From Candidatus Latescibacterota bacterium (GTDB lineage Bacteria > JAAXHH01 > JABIQT01), in NCBI GenBank assembly GCA_018667995.1, contig JABIQT010000473.1, positions 1 to 11,431 of the forward strand: a stretch of DNA of 11,431 nucleotides. The letters run 5' to 3'. Below the pieces are notes generated by a model, which saw nothing but the letters and a program-made list of their open reading frames with translations, had not been told where the DNA came from and did not search any database. Shown here one piece after another: positions 1 through 7,896 of this stretch (position 1 is the stretch's first letter; every line of letters begins with the position of its first letter). The translations under genes and the position numbers were made by a program.

Positions 1-139
1 AATTCTTAGCCTTCGCCAGACCCTTTTCGGCAAGTACCTTCGTGATCGCAGATGTCAACGTAGTCTTACCGTGATCAACGTGACCGATCGTGCCGATATT
101 TACATGAGGTTTGGTTCGCTCAAACTTCTCCTTAGACAT
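1..139 (-). CDS. tuf: Elongation factor Tu, N-terminal fragment (cut by window edge)
   Basis: EF-Tu is the GTPase that carries aminoacyl-tRNA to the ribosomal A site. Only the first 46 codons are present; the rest lies beyond the left edge. The minus strand from the ATG at 139 reads [20 protein letters not shown] and continues through the P-loop GHVDHGKT (G1 motif) to an [10 protein letters not shown] helix, which is the standard EF-Tu start. A strong Shine-Dalgarno sequence, GGAGGGG (145-151), sits 5 bases before the ATG. The gene follows fusA after 65 bases, in the usual last position of the str operon. I see no clear promoter in the 140-204 spacer, so it is probably co-transcribed with fusA. 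Whether a second tuf copy exists elsewhere in the genome cannot be seen. Confidence 0.97.
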   Translation of the reverse strand, partial: MSKEKFERTKPHVNIGTIGHVDHGKTTLTSAITKVLAEKGLAKAKN

Positions 140-204
140 GAACTCCCCTCCAAAGCATATTGAGGCGACTGTAGATCGTGGACAGGGCAATCACCCCGTC
201 GGTA

Positions 205-2346
205 TTAAGCACCACCACGGACCTTCGCCACTATCTCTTCCATAATTGACTGGGAAACTTCTTCGTAATTTGCAAACTGCATAGAGTAAACTGCCCGCCC
301 CTGTGTAGCTGAACGTAGCGCTGTTGCATAGCCAAACATTTCATTCAAAGGGACTGTTGCAGCCACTACCTGAGCATCCGTTCGCATGGCAATACCACCT
401 ATTCGACCTCGGCGCGAACTGATATCACTAACGACACCACCTACATATTCAGATGGCACCACAACTTCGAGCTCCATTACAGGTTCAAGCAGCACTGGCC
501 GTGCGCGACGCATACCTTCTTGGAAGGCCATTGAACCTGCAACCTTAAACGCCATTTCGGACGAATCTACATCATGGTACGAACCGTCATATACAGTCAC
601 TTTCACATCTTGAACCGGATAACCAGCCAAGACCCCGTTGTTCAAGGCTTCTGTCACGCCCTGCCCAACAGACGAAATAAACTCTCGCGGGATTGACCCA
701 CCTACGACTTTATCTATGAATTCGAAGCCCTCGCCCTTTTCCGCAGGTTCCAACTTTAACCAGACATGACCATATTGACCATGTCCCCCCGACTGACGGA
801 CAAACTTGCCTTCAGATTCCACGGTATCCCTTATGGTCTCACGATACGCTACCTGAGGCCGTCCCACATTTGCCTCAACTTTGAATTCGCGCAACATCCT
901 ATCAACCAAGACGTCCAAATGAAGCTCGCCCATCCCCGAAATGATCTGCTGACCAGTCTCGTCATCTGTCTTAACTTGAAAGGTGGGATCTTCTTCGGAC
1001 AATTTAACCAGTGCGATTCCTAGTTTCTCGTCATCTGCTTTAGTTTTTGGTTCAATTGCAACGGACATGACAGGCTCGGGAAAGTCCATCGCCTCTAATG
1101 CTATAGGCCACTCTGGATCACAGAGCGTATCGCCAGTAATGACGTCTTTTACGCCGACCAGAGCGACAATATCACCGGCAAAAGCCTCCTGAAGCGGTTC
1201 TCTCTTGTTCGCATGCATTAACAGGATTCGACTGACTCTTTCGCGTTTGTCAGAACGGCTGTTGATCACATAGCTTCCAGAAGACAAGGTTCCGGAGTAA
1301 ATTCTGAAGAATGTCAACCTACCGACGTGCGGATCAGTCATGATCTTAAACGCCACACCAGCGAGCGGGGCGTCCGGACGAGTTTCGCGCGTGTCTTCTT
1401 CAGAGCTGAGCAAATTGGTGCCAGACACAGGAGGTACGTCCAACGGAGATGGAAGATAGTCTATAACACTGTCCAAGAGCCCCTGCACACCCTTGTTTCT
1501 GAATGACGAACCACACAGTACAGGAATGAAATTAACGGAGAGCGTAGCATTCCTGATCGCGTTCCGGAGTTCTTCCTCCGTCGGCTCTTCTTCGTTAAGA
1601 TACTTCTCCATTACGGCATCGTCATATTCGGCAACAGCCTCGAGCAATAAAGAACGTGCCTCGTGCGCTGCTTCCTTCAGATCATCTGGTATTTCGTGAT
1701 CTTCAAACTCCGCACCCGTGGCGTCCTCTTCGTGAGAGCGTGCCATCATCGTGACAAGGTTGATAGTGCCCGTGAACAAGTCGCCCTCTCCAATGGGGAG
1801 TTGAATCGCAGCCGCGTTGGCGCCCAATCGGTCATGCATCATAGCAACGACCTGATTGAAATCGGCACCGATCCGATCCATCTTGTTAACGAATGCAATG
1901 CGCGGCACCCTGTACTTGTCTGCTTGACGCCAAACAGTTTCGGACTGTGGTTCCACACCACCCACCGCGCAAAATACAGCAACCGCTCCATCGAGCACGC
2001 GTAGAGAACGTTCTACTTCGACGGTAAAATCGACATGGCCGGGCGTGTCTATGATATTAATTCGATGATCTTGCCAGAAACACGATGTCGCAGCCGAGGT
2101 GATTGTAATACCTCTTTCCTTCTCCTGCTCCATCCAATCCATGGTAGCGGCACCATCATGAACTTCACCTACGCGATGCAAACGCCCCGTATAATAAAGA
2201 ATACGCTCGGTCGTCGTCGTCTTGCCTGCGTCAATATGAGCCATAATACCAATGTTCCGAGTCCTTGAAAGTTTATCACTCCAAGACCCCGTCAACCCTT
2301 TAGTATCAGAGGGTTTATTTTTCGCCTTTACTGCCGAATCCGCCAC
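205..2346 (-). CDS. fusA: Elongation factor G
   Basis: EF-G is the GTPase that drives ribosomal translocation and, with RRF, ribosome recycling. All G motifs are visible: AHIDAGKT (G1), RGITITSAA (switch I/G2), DTPGHVDF (G3) and NKMD (G4). Domain IV has the [10 protein letters not shown] segment, and the C-terminal domain carries [17 protein letters not shown] followed by NYEEV. These are canonical for the str-operon EF-G rather than a divergent paralogue. The frame is open to a TTG at 2361, but that TTG has no Shine-Dalgarno sequence. GTG at 2346 has GAGGG (2355-2359) 8 bases upstream, so I chose it, giving 713 residues. This leaves about 29 residues before RNIGI, against roughly 8-10 in most EF-Gs; the tail is rich in Lys, Ser and Asp. 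A TTG at 2295 would give the usual length but lacks a spaced ribosome binding site. The stop is TAA. The gene lies 63 bases after rpsG. Confidence 0.97.
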   Translation of the reverse strand: MADSAVKAKNKPSDTKGLTGSWSDKLSRTRNIGIMAHIDAGKTTTTERILYYTGRLHRVGEVHDGAATMDWMEQEKERGITITSAATSCFWQDHRINIIDTPGHVDFTVEVERSLRVLDGAVAVFCAVGGVEPQSETVWRQADKYRVPRIAFVNKMDRIGADFNQVVAMMHDRLGANAAAIQLPIGEGDLFTGTINLVTMMARSHEEDATGAEFEDHEIPDDLKEAAHEARSLLLEAVAEYDDAVMEKYLNEEEPTEEELRNAIRNATLSVNFIPVLCGSSFRNKGVQGLLDSVIDYLPSPLDVPPVSGTNLLSSEEDTRETRPDAPLAGVAFKIMTDPHVGRLTFFRIYSGTLSSGSYVINSRSDKRERVSRILLMHANKREPLQEAFAGDIVALVGVKDVITGDTLCDPEWPIALEAMDFPEPVMSVAIEPKTKADDEKLGIALVKLSEEDPTFQVKTDDETGQQIISGMGELHLDVLVDRMLREFKVEANVGRPQVAYRETIRDTVESEGKFVRQSGGHGQYGHVWLKLEPAEKGEGFEFIDKVVGGSIPREFISSVGQGVTEALNNGVLAGYPVQDVKVTVYDGSYHDVDSSEMAFKVAGSMAFQEGMRRARPVLLEPVMELEVVVPSEYVGGVVSDISSRRGRIGGIAMRTDAQVVAATVPLNEMFGYATALRSATQGRAVYSMQFANYEEVSQSIMEEIVAKVRGGA

Positions 2347-2354
2347 TGACTTGT

Positions 2355-2359
2355 CCCTC
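2355..2359 (-). promoter_or_regulatory. Ribosome binding site deciding the fusA start
   Basis: GAGGG on the minus strand lies 8 bases before the GTG at 2346 and overlaps the end of the alternative TTG codon at 2361. It is the only well-spaced purine tract near the candidate starts, so it favours the GTG. The call rests on spacing alone. Confidence 0.55.
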
Positions 2360-2390
2360 AATTAAACGTGCTGCCGTGCAGCTAACGCAC

Positions 2391-2404
2391 CTGCCTTGGG
2401 GCAG
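2391..2404 (-). other. Small hairpin in the rpsG-fusA spacer
   Basis: Directly after the rpsG stop, the minus strand can form a 5-bp stem CTGCC/GGCAG with a 4-base loop. No T-run follows, so it is unlikely to be a terminator. It could be a processing or mRNA-stability element, but a stem this short can also arise by chance. Confidence 0.25.
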
Positions 2405-2409
2405 ATAGA

Positions 2410-2880
2410 CTACCAACGATAATGGGCGAAAGCACGATTCGCATCCGCCATTCTATAGGTTTCTTCCTTGCGCCGCACCGCAGCGCCTTCTGCCTTCGAA
2501 GCAGCAATCAATTCATTCGCTAGTCGTTCAATCATGGTGTTCTCTGTTCGTCCCCGGGCCGCAATTATCAACCACCGAATCGCAAAGGCCCGCTGTTGAT
2601 CGTCACGAACCTCCGATGGGACTTGGTACACGGATCCTCCAACGCGACGTGAGCGAACCATAACAACTGGACCGACATTCTTCATCGCTTTCTCGAACAC
2701 AGGCAAGGGTTCTTGCTTGGCTCTTTCCTCTATGAGGTCCATTGCCTTGTAGAAGATTGTTTCCGCAGTGCTCTTCTTTCCCTGAATCATCAGCGAATTG
2801 ATGAATTTTGAGACAAGTCGACTCTCAAATCGCCAATCCGGATCCGGGATTCTTCGTACAATTTCTTTTCTACGTGGCAT
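2410..2880 (-). CDS. rpsG: 30S ribosomal protein S7
   Basis: S7 is a primary 16S rRNA-binding protein that nucleates assembly of the 30S head and contacts E-site tRNA. The product is 156 residues, the usual length. It begins MPRRKEIVRRIPDPDWRFES and carries the family signatures KFINSLMIQGKKSTAE near residues 25-40, VGGSVYQVP in the middle and the C-terminal stretch RMADANRAFAHYRW. The ATG at 2880 is preceded by AAGGGG (2886-2891) at 5-base spacing. The gene follows rpsL after 45 bases and precedes fusA, the normal str order. In E. coli, S7 represses the operon by binding the rpsL-rpsG spacer; the 45-base spacer here is short and shows no obvious S7-like structure. The stop is TAG. Confidence 0.98.
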   Translation of the reverse strand: MPRRKEIVRRIPDPDWRFESRLVSKFINSLMIQGKKSTAETIFYKAMDLIEERAKQEPLPVFEKAMKNVGPVVMVRSRRVGGSVYQVPSEVRDDQQRAFAIRWLIIAARGRTENTMIERLANELIAASKAEGAAVRRKEETYRMADANRAFAHYRW

Positions 2881-2925
2881 GACCGCCCCTTATATAGTTC
2901 GAAATCTGCCCAAAAAACGTTTGTG

Positions 2926-3297
2926 CTACCTAGGTTTCTTAGTTCCATACTTGGAACGACTCTGAGTTCTATTTGGTACACCACTGGCATCGAGAGCACC
3001 GCGAACAATGTGGTATCTTACACCTGGCAAATCCTTGACACGGCCTCCGCGTACTAGAACGATATTATGCTCTTGGAGATTGTGCGACTCACCAGGTATG
3101 TAGCAGGTAGCCTCGATCCCATTCATCAAGCGAACTCTTGCAATCTTCCGAAGAGCGGAGTTCGGCTTCTTTGGCGTCTGAGTCCTGACCTGAAGACAAT
3201 TTCCTCGCTTTTGGGGACAGCCCCGTAGTGCTGGAGACTTTGTCTTGTTGGTCATCTTCTTACGACCGTGACGAATCAACTGATTTATTGTCGGCAC
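2926..3297 (-). CDS. rpsL: 30S ribosomal protein S12
   Basis: S12 sits at the decoding centre and controls translational accuracy. The product is 123 residues, close to the E. coli length of 124. It contains [11 protein letters not shown] and [13 protein letters not shown], the two loops facing the A site. Lys43, Lys88 and Pro91 (E. coli numbering) are the wild-type residues, as expected for a streptomycin-sensitive ribosome. Asp89, the residue methylthiolated in E. coli, is present. The open frame extends upstream to 3342, but homology begins at [14 protein letters not shown] at 3297 has AAGGAG (3303-3308) 5 bases upstream, so I place the start there. It is the first gene of the str operon, downstream of the promoter at 3487-3515. 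The stop is TAG. Confidence 0.98.
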   Translation of the reverse strand: MPTINQLIRHGRKKMTNKTKSPALRGCPQKRGNCLQVRTQTPKKPNSALRKIARVRLMNGIEATCYIPGESHNLQEHNIVLVRGGRVKDLPGVRYHIVRGALDASGVPNRTQSRSKYGTKKPR

Positions 3298-3302
3298 CTT
3301 CA

Positions 3303-3308
3303 CTCCTT
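3303..3308 (-). promoter_or_regulatory. Ribosome binding site for rpsL
   Basis: AAGGAG on the minus strand is 5 bases before the GTG at 3297. It fixes the S12 start and rules out the 15-residue upstream extension of the open frame, which shows no S12 homology. Confidence 0.8.
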
Positions 3309-3352
3309 GCTGTCGCCAGCGATATATAGCCCTGACGGTCATGCGTACAGAT

Positions 3353-3375
3353 GCCCCACAAATTCCTTGTGGGGC
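3353..3375 (-). promoter_or_regulatory. Perfect 9-bp hairpin in the rpsL leader
   Basis: The minus strand reads GCCCCACAA, loop GGAAT, then TTGTGGGGC: a perfect 9-bp stem with a 5-base loop. It ends 55 bases before the rpsL start. No T-run follows on either strand, so it does not look like an intrinsic terminator. Possible roles are autogenous control by a ribosomal protein, a pause or antitermination signal, or mRNA stabilisation. The structure is directly visible; its function is inferred. Confidence 0.5.
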
Positions 3376-3486
3376 TCCGTGAATAAAAACTTAGTTCTCG
3401 CGTAGAATTCTAACTCATGCGCCCTGTAATTGAGTCTGCCTTGAGCGCTTTTAAATCTACATAGCCATAAACATCACAGATTTAAC

Positions 3487-3515
3487 AAAATACTATCCGC
3501 CACCTGCTGTGTCAA
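3487..3515 (-). promoter_or_regulatory. Sigma70-type promoter of the str operon
   Basis: On the minus strand a consensus -35 box TTGACA (3510-3515) is separated by exactly 17 bases from a -10 box TATTTT (3487-3492, four of six matches). It points toward rpsL and lies 44 bases beyond the rpoC hairpin. Transcription would begin near 3480. It is the best promoter match in the gap; other -35/-10 pairings there have poor spacing. Confidence 0.7.
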
Positions 3516-3519
3516 GGTG
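3501..3519 (-). repeat. Short inverted repeat spanning the -35 box
   Basis: CACCT and AGGTG arms of 5 bases, separated by 9 bases, flank and overlap the TTGACA -35 box. It could be an operator half-site pair, but arms of this length also occur by chance. Confidence 0.2.
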
Positions 3520-3559
3520 TTTATTCTATAGTCAACGACTGTCGTAATACACGAAACCA

Positions 3560-3581
3560 CCCCGGCTTTTATAGCCCGGGG
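3560..3581 (-). terminator. Probable terminator or attenuator after rpoC
   Basis: Twenty-one bases past the rpoC stop, the minus strand forms CCCCGGGC, loop TATAAAA, GCCGGGG: a 7-bp GC-rich stem with one bulged G. The following sequence, TGGTTTCGTGTATT, is only moderately T-rich, so termination may be incomplete or need Rho. Its position between rpoC and the str promoter supports a role in separating the two transcription units. Confidence 0.6.
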
Positions 3582-3602
3582 CGCTCCGTATTGCTAATTT
3601 AA

Positions 3603-6600
3603 TCAAGCCTCGTTCTTCTGTAGCTCGCCCGTAGTTTCCTTCGCCACCTCGAGTTCACTCAGGGGAGCCTCTTCGATCACTGGATCAGCAATTTCATCGC
3701 CGTTTTCATCAACGATCCGAAGACCACGATATTTTTCGAGTCCAGTTCCTGCTGGAATAAGATGCCCTACAATTACGTTCTCTTTGAGACCCAGCAGATC
3801 ATCCTTCTTACCTTGAATTGCCGCTTCGGTCAAGACACGCGTAGTTTCCTGGAATGCTGCTGCAGAAACAAAACTCTCCGTGCTCAATGAGGCTTTAGTG
3901 ATACCTAGGAGCAAGGGTTGATTTGTAGCGGGATCGCCATTCTCTGCTAGTACACGTTCGTTCTCTTCCTGAAACTTACGCTTGTCCACGGCCTCGCCCT
4001 TGAGGAAATCCGTGTCACCTGGATCATCAATGCGCACCTTCTGGAGCATCTGACGAACTATAACTTCCACATGCTTGTCATTGATGCCTACGCCCTGCAT
4101 CCTGTACACTTCCTGTATCTGATTCACGAGATATTCCTGAACGGCATTCACACCATTGATTTTCAAGATATCATGAGGATCAACGGATCCTTCAGATAGT
4201 GCATCACCGGCGTTTATCCAATCACCGTCACGCACGCTAAGGTGCCGTCCCTGTGGTATTAAATACTCACGTTCGGACCCATCTCCTGCATCAATCACAA
4301 TACGGCGCGATCGGCGTACCAATCCACCGATTTTCACCATACCATCTATCTCAGCAACCACCGCAGGATCTCGAGGTTTTCGAGCTTCAAACAACTCCGC
4401 TACACGAGGCAGACCTCCAGTAATATCCCGAGTTTGACCAATGGATCTCGGAATACGAGCCATAAGATCACCGGCCTTAACCTCATGACGGATCGTTCCC
4501 TCCGCATCCTCGAATTCGTGAAGAAGGACGTGGGCGCCTGTAGGGAGATTGAACTCAGCGACCTCCTTGTCATTCTTGTCTACGATAATCACCCTTGGAT
4601 TCAGTACTTGAACACCTCTGTTCTCCGTGATTACCTGCTGACGCAGTCCGGTGGTTTCATCCAACTGCTCTCGCAGCGTTTCACCGGCCACCACATCCCC
4701 TAGCTTAACAAAACCACTATGCGTTGCTATAATTGGGATGTTGTATGGATTCCATTCGAACAGGGCCGTGGTATCTTCGGCCTTCTGGCCTTCTTCGACA
4801 TTCAAGATCGCGCCGTAAGGGACAAAATAGTGCGCTCTGCGATTTCCCTCATCATCATGGACGTTTATTTCGCCATTACGACCGAGGACGATACGGGCAC
4901 CGTCCTCTTCTCGGGTAACAGTCTCTATCTTTTCGAAGGAAATTGTCCCCGACTGCTTAGTCGTGATTTGATTCTGGGCAGCCTCACGACTAGCGATACC
5001 ACCGATATGAAAGGTACGCAAGGTGAGTTGAGTGCCCGGTTCGCCAATACTCTGGGCGGCCATAACTCCGACGGCCTCACCCATTTCTACCAGTCTACCG
5101 GTGGCTAGATTTCGGCCATAGCAGCGGGCACAGACACCCCGTTTGGCTTCACAGGTCAGGACCGATCTAATGCGCACATAATCGTATTGTTCAGCCTGAG
5201 GATCTTCCGAATATTTGACTCCATCACGCTCATCGATGACGTCCGCCACCACTTCGGTTATTTCCTGGCCGGCCGCCGTCAGAAGATCCCCCGTGATCGG
5301 ATCAAATATATCCTCAAGGGTTACTCGGCCTAACACACGATCCGCAAGCGACTCCATCACGGTTTCGCCCTCTTTCAGTGCTCCGACATCAAGTCCCCGG
5401 AACGTACCACAATCATCCTGCGTTACGATCACATCCTGCGCAACATCTACAAGCCTTCTCGTGAGATATCCTGCGTCGGCAGTTTTTAGAGCCGTATCAG
5501 CGAGTCCCTTCCGTCCACCGTGACTAGATGTGAAATACTCAAGTACGGTGAGGCCCTCTTTGAAGTTGGCTATGATCGGATTTTCGATGTATTCACCAAC
5601 CATCCCAACGACCTTACGCTGTGGCTTAGCCATCAGACCTCGCATACCGCATAGCTGCCCCACCTGGTCCAATTTACTACGCGCACCCGAGGCCATCATC
5701 ATATAAAAAGGATTGAATCCATTGTCAGAGGCAGCCAGCGTCTTTTCTACCTCTTCATACAGAGATGTACGGGTATGCTGCCAAACATCGATCACCTTGT
5801 TGTATCTTTCCCCTTCTGTGATCGCCTGGCTTTCGTACTGATTCTGAATCTCGGCTACCTCTTCGTCGGCAGTGGCAATCATTTCGGCTTTCATGGGCGG
5901 AATGACCACATCGTCGATGCCAGCTGTCATACCGGACAGGGTGGCGTAGCGGAATCCAAGACGTTTTATTGCATCAAGTAGTAGGCATGTCTGATAGGCA
6001 CCCATGGCTCGATAGCCGTCTGAAATCAGCTTATGAATAGCTTTCACATCTAACAACTCATTGATATACCCGAGAGCTTTAGGCACGATTTGATTAAAAA
6101 TGACACGACCCACAGTAGTATCCAGTAGGACACCGTCACGACGGACCTTTATTTTGGCATGGATATCGATCAACTCGTTATCAAATGCCATGATAACCTC
6201 GTCCGCGCCACTAAATGCCTTTCCTTCTCCCTTACATCCATCCTTGTCCTTGGTCAAATAGTAACACCCGAGTACGATATCCTTACTTGGTGCACACAGC
6301 GGTGTACCGTTTTTAGGATCAAGAATGTTATTTGCGGAGAGCATCAATACGCGTGCTTCAATTTGCGCTTCGAACGACATCGGCACGTGTACCGCCATTT
6401 GATCACCGTCGAAGTCCGCGTTGAATGCTTCACAGACCAACGGATGTATCCTAATGGCTTTCCCCTCAACTAGTACGGGCATAAAAGCTTGAATGCCGAG
6501 TCTATGAAGGGTAGGTGCCCTGTTCAACAATACGGGATGATCCTTGATGACTTCTTCCAGAATGTCCCATACTTCGGGGCGCTCCCGTTCAACCAATTTT

Positions 6601-7796
6601 TTGGCACTCTTAACGGTCTGCACAAAGCCCTTATCTTCAAGGCGTTGTATGATAAAGGGTTTGAACAACTCAAGCGCCATGTTCTTGGGCAATCCGCACT
6701 GATGAAGCTGTAACTCAGGTTCGACTACAATTACTGAACGTCCTGAATAATCCACTCGCTTTCCAAGCAGATTCTGCCGAAAACGTCCCTGTTTGCCCTT
6801 CAGCAAATCCGATAGCGACTTCAGTGACCTGTTTCCGTCCCCTCGTACTGCACGGGAGCGCCGTCCATTATCGAGCAGGGCGTCCACAGCCTCCTGCAGC
6901 ATTCTCTTCTCATTCCTCAGTATGACATCCGGAGCCTTAATCTCGATCAATTTTTTCAGTCTGTTGTTTCGATTGATCACACGACGATAAAGATCATTCA
7001 AATCGGACGTAGCAAATCGGCCACCTTCCAGCGGCACCAATGGACGCAGATCTGGCGGAATCACTGGCAGTACTTCCAAAATCATCCATTCGGGGCGATT
7101 ACCCGAATTCCTGAAAGCCTCTACGACCTTCAATCTCTTCAAGGCATCATTCTTCCGCTGAATAGACGTTTCGACCTTAACCTGAGCTCTTAATTCAGCT
7201 GATAGTTCATCTACATCGATTTCGGAGAGTAACTTTCGGAGAGCAGCCGCCCCCATGTCCGCCACGAATTCGTGACCAGCGTCCTCCAGTTCAAAGGCCG
7301 TATCCTGATCAAGTAACTCGCCCGTCTTCAGTTCGGTATCACCCGGGTCAAGCACCACATATGATTCGTAGTATATGACTCGTTCGAGATTGCGTATCGA
7401 CATGTTCAACAAATTACCGATACGGGTTGGTGGCGACTTGAAGTACCATATATGGCATACGGGCACTGCAAGTTCAATATGACCAAGGCGATCACGACGT
7501 ACTTTGGCCTGTGTCACCTCCACACCGCACCGATCGCAAATGACACCCCGATACCGTATTCTTTTGTATTTACCGCAGTTACACTCCCAATCCTTCACCG
7601 GACCGAAGATTCGCTCGCAAAACAGGCCATCTCTTTCCGGTTTGAAGGTTCGATAGTTAATCGTTTCCGGTTTGGTCACTTCGCCGAACGACCACTGTCG
7701 TATCTTCTCCGGGGACGCTAACTGTATGCGGATAGAATTGCATTGCGTTATTTTCTTATTGTCCTTGTCCTGCTGCCTGTCCATTAATTCAACCAC
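3603..7796 (-). CDS. rpoC: DNA-directed RNA polymerase subunit beta'
   Basis: Beta' forms one pincer of RNA polymerase and carries the active-site magnesium. The product is complete at 1397 residues. The N-terminal zinc finger has Cys72, 74, 87 and 90. The catalytic motif NADFDGDQM is at 460-468, with Asp462, 464 and 466 binding Mg2+. The second zinc site uses Cys797, 883, 890 and 893. The bridge helix and trigger loop region includes [16 protein letters not shown] (919-934). Roughly residues 940-1120 form an SI3-like insertion in the trigger loop, as in many Gram-negative bacteria; the chain resumes at [20 protein letters not shown]. The GTG start at 7796 is chosen because of the strong ribosome binding site; an ATG four codons later is too far from it. 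The gene lies 97 bases after rpoB and is almost surely co-transcribed. The stop is TGA. Confidence 0.98.
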   Translation of the reverse strand: MVELMDRQQDKDNKKITQCNSIRIQLASPEKIRQWSFGEVTKPETINYRTFKPERDGLFCERIFGPVKDWECNCGKYKRIRYRGVICDRCGVEVTQAKVRRDRLGHIELAVPVCHIWYFKSPPTRIGNLLNMSIRNLERVIYYESYVVLDPGDTELKTGELLDQDTAFELEDAGHEFVADMGAAALRKLLSEIDVDELSAELRAQVKVETSIQRKNDALKRLKVVEAFRNSGNRPEWMILEVLPVIPPDLRPLVPLEGGRFATSDLNDLYRRVINRNNRLKKLIEIKAPDVILRNEKRMLQEAVDALLDNGRRSRAVRGDGNRSLKSLSDLLKGKQGRFRQNLLGKRVDYSGRSVIVVEPELQLHQCGLPKNMALELFKPFIIQRLEDKGFVQTVKSAKKLVERERPEVWDILEEVIKDHPVLLNRAPTLHRLGIQAFMPVLVEGKAIRIHPLVCEAFNADFDGDQMAVHVPMSFEAQIEARVLMLSANNILDPKNGTPLCAPSKDIVLGCYYLTKDKDGCKGEGKAFSGADEVIMAFDNELIDIHAKIKVRRDGVLLDTTVGRVIFNQIVPKALGYINELLDVKAIHKLISDGYRAMGAYQTCLLLDAIKRLGFRYATLSGMTAGIDDVVIPPMKAEMIATADEEVAEIQNQYESQAITEGERYNKVIDVWQHTRTSLYEEVEKTLAASDNGFNPFYMMMASGARSKLDQVGQLCGMRGLMAKPQRKVVGMVGEYIENPIIANFKEGLTVLEYFTSSHGGRKGLADTALKTADAGYLTRRLVDVAQDVIVTQDDCGTFRGLDVGALKEGETVMESLADRVLGRVTLEDIFDPITGDLLTAAGQEITEVVADVIDERDGVKYSEDPQAEQYDYVRIRSVLTCEAKRGVCARCYGRNLATGRLVEMGEAVGVMAAQSIGEPGTQLTLRTFHIGGIASREAAQNQITTKQSGTISFEKIETVTREEDGARIVLGRNGEINVHDDEGNRRAHYFVPYGAILNVEEGQKAEDTTALFEWNPYNIPIIATHSGFVKLGDVVAGETLREQLDETTGLRQQVITENRGVQVLNPRVIIVDKNDKEVAEFNLPTGAHVLLHEFEDAEGTIRHEVKAGDLMARIPRSIGQTRDITGGLPRVAELFEARKPRDPAVVAEIDGMVKIGGLVRRSRRIVIDAGDGSEREYLIPQGRHLSVRDGDWINAGDALSEGSVDPHDILKINGVNAVQEYLVNQIQEVYRMQGVGINDKHVEVIVRQMLQKVRIDDPGDTDFLKGEAVDKRKFQEENERVLAENGDPATNQPLLLGITKASLSTESFVSAAAFQETTRVLTEAAIQGKKDDLLGLKENVIVGHLIPAGTGLEKYRGLRIVDENGDEIADPVIEEAPLSELEVAKETTGELQKNEA

Positions 7797-7802
7797 AGAT
7801 TA

Positions 7803-7810
7803 CACCTCCT
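7803..7810 (-). promoter_or_regulatory. Full-consensus ribosome binding site for rpoC
   Basis: AGGAGGTG on the minus strand is a near-perfect match to the 16S anti-Shine-Dalgarno sequence. It lies about 6-7 bases before the GTG start and decides for GTG over the in-frame ATG at 7784. The rest of the 97-base rpoB-rpoC spacer shows nothing I can call. Confidence 0.8.
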
Positions 7811-7896
7811 GGTCAACAATGCCGAAATCGTGTACTCCGAATCATCGATATGCAGAGCACAAACTCGTTCCCCATTTTGCTGAGGTGACCGTTTCG

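Larger units (their letters stand above)
3298..3486 (-). other. Inferred 5' leader of the str operon mRNA
   Basis: From a start site expected near 3480 (about 7 bases after the -10 box) to the rpsL GTG there is a leader of about 180 bases. It contains a 10-base palindrome TAGAATTCTA at 3404-3413 and the strong hairpin listed separately. The only open frame in it runs straight into rpsL, and I see no convincing leader peptide. The leader is long for a ribosomal-protein operon, which allows room for post-transcriptional control. Confidence 0.4.

Noticed and set aside
140-204. A separate tuf promoter in the fusA-tuf spacer
   Set aside because: I found no -35/-10 pair with acceptable spacing; only the strong ribosome binding site is clear.
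3298-3342. A 15-residue N-terminal extension of S12
   Set aside because: Homology to S12 begins exactly at the GTG at 3297, which has its own well-spaced AAGGAG; the upstream codons show no family similarity.
3404-3413. Palindrome TAGAATTCTA in the str leader as an operator
   Set aside because: A single 10-base AT-rich palindrome without flanking symmetry or a second copy is too weak to call a binding site.
3516-3545. A second promoter using TTGACTATAGAAT near 3523-3535
   Set aside because: The TTGACT and TATAGAAT elements are adjacent, with no room for a spacer, and no -35 lies at the right distance upstream of the TATAGA.
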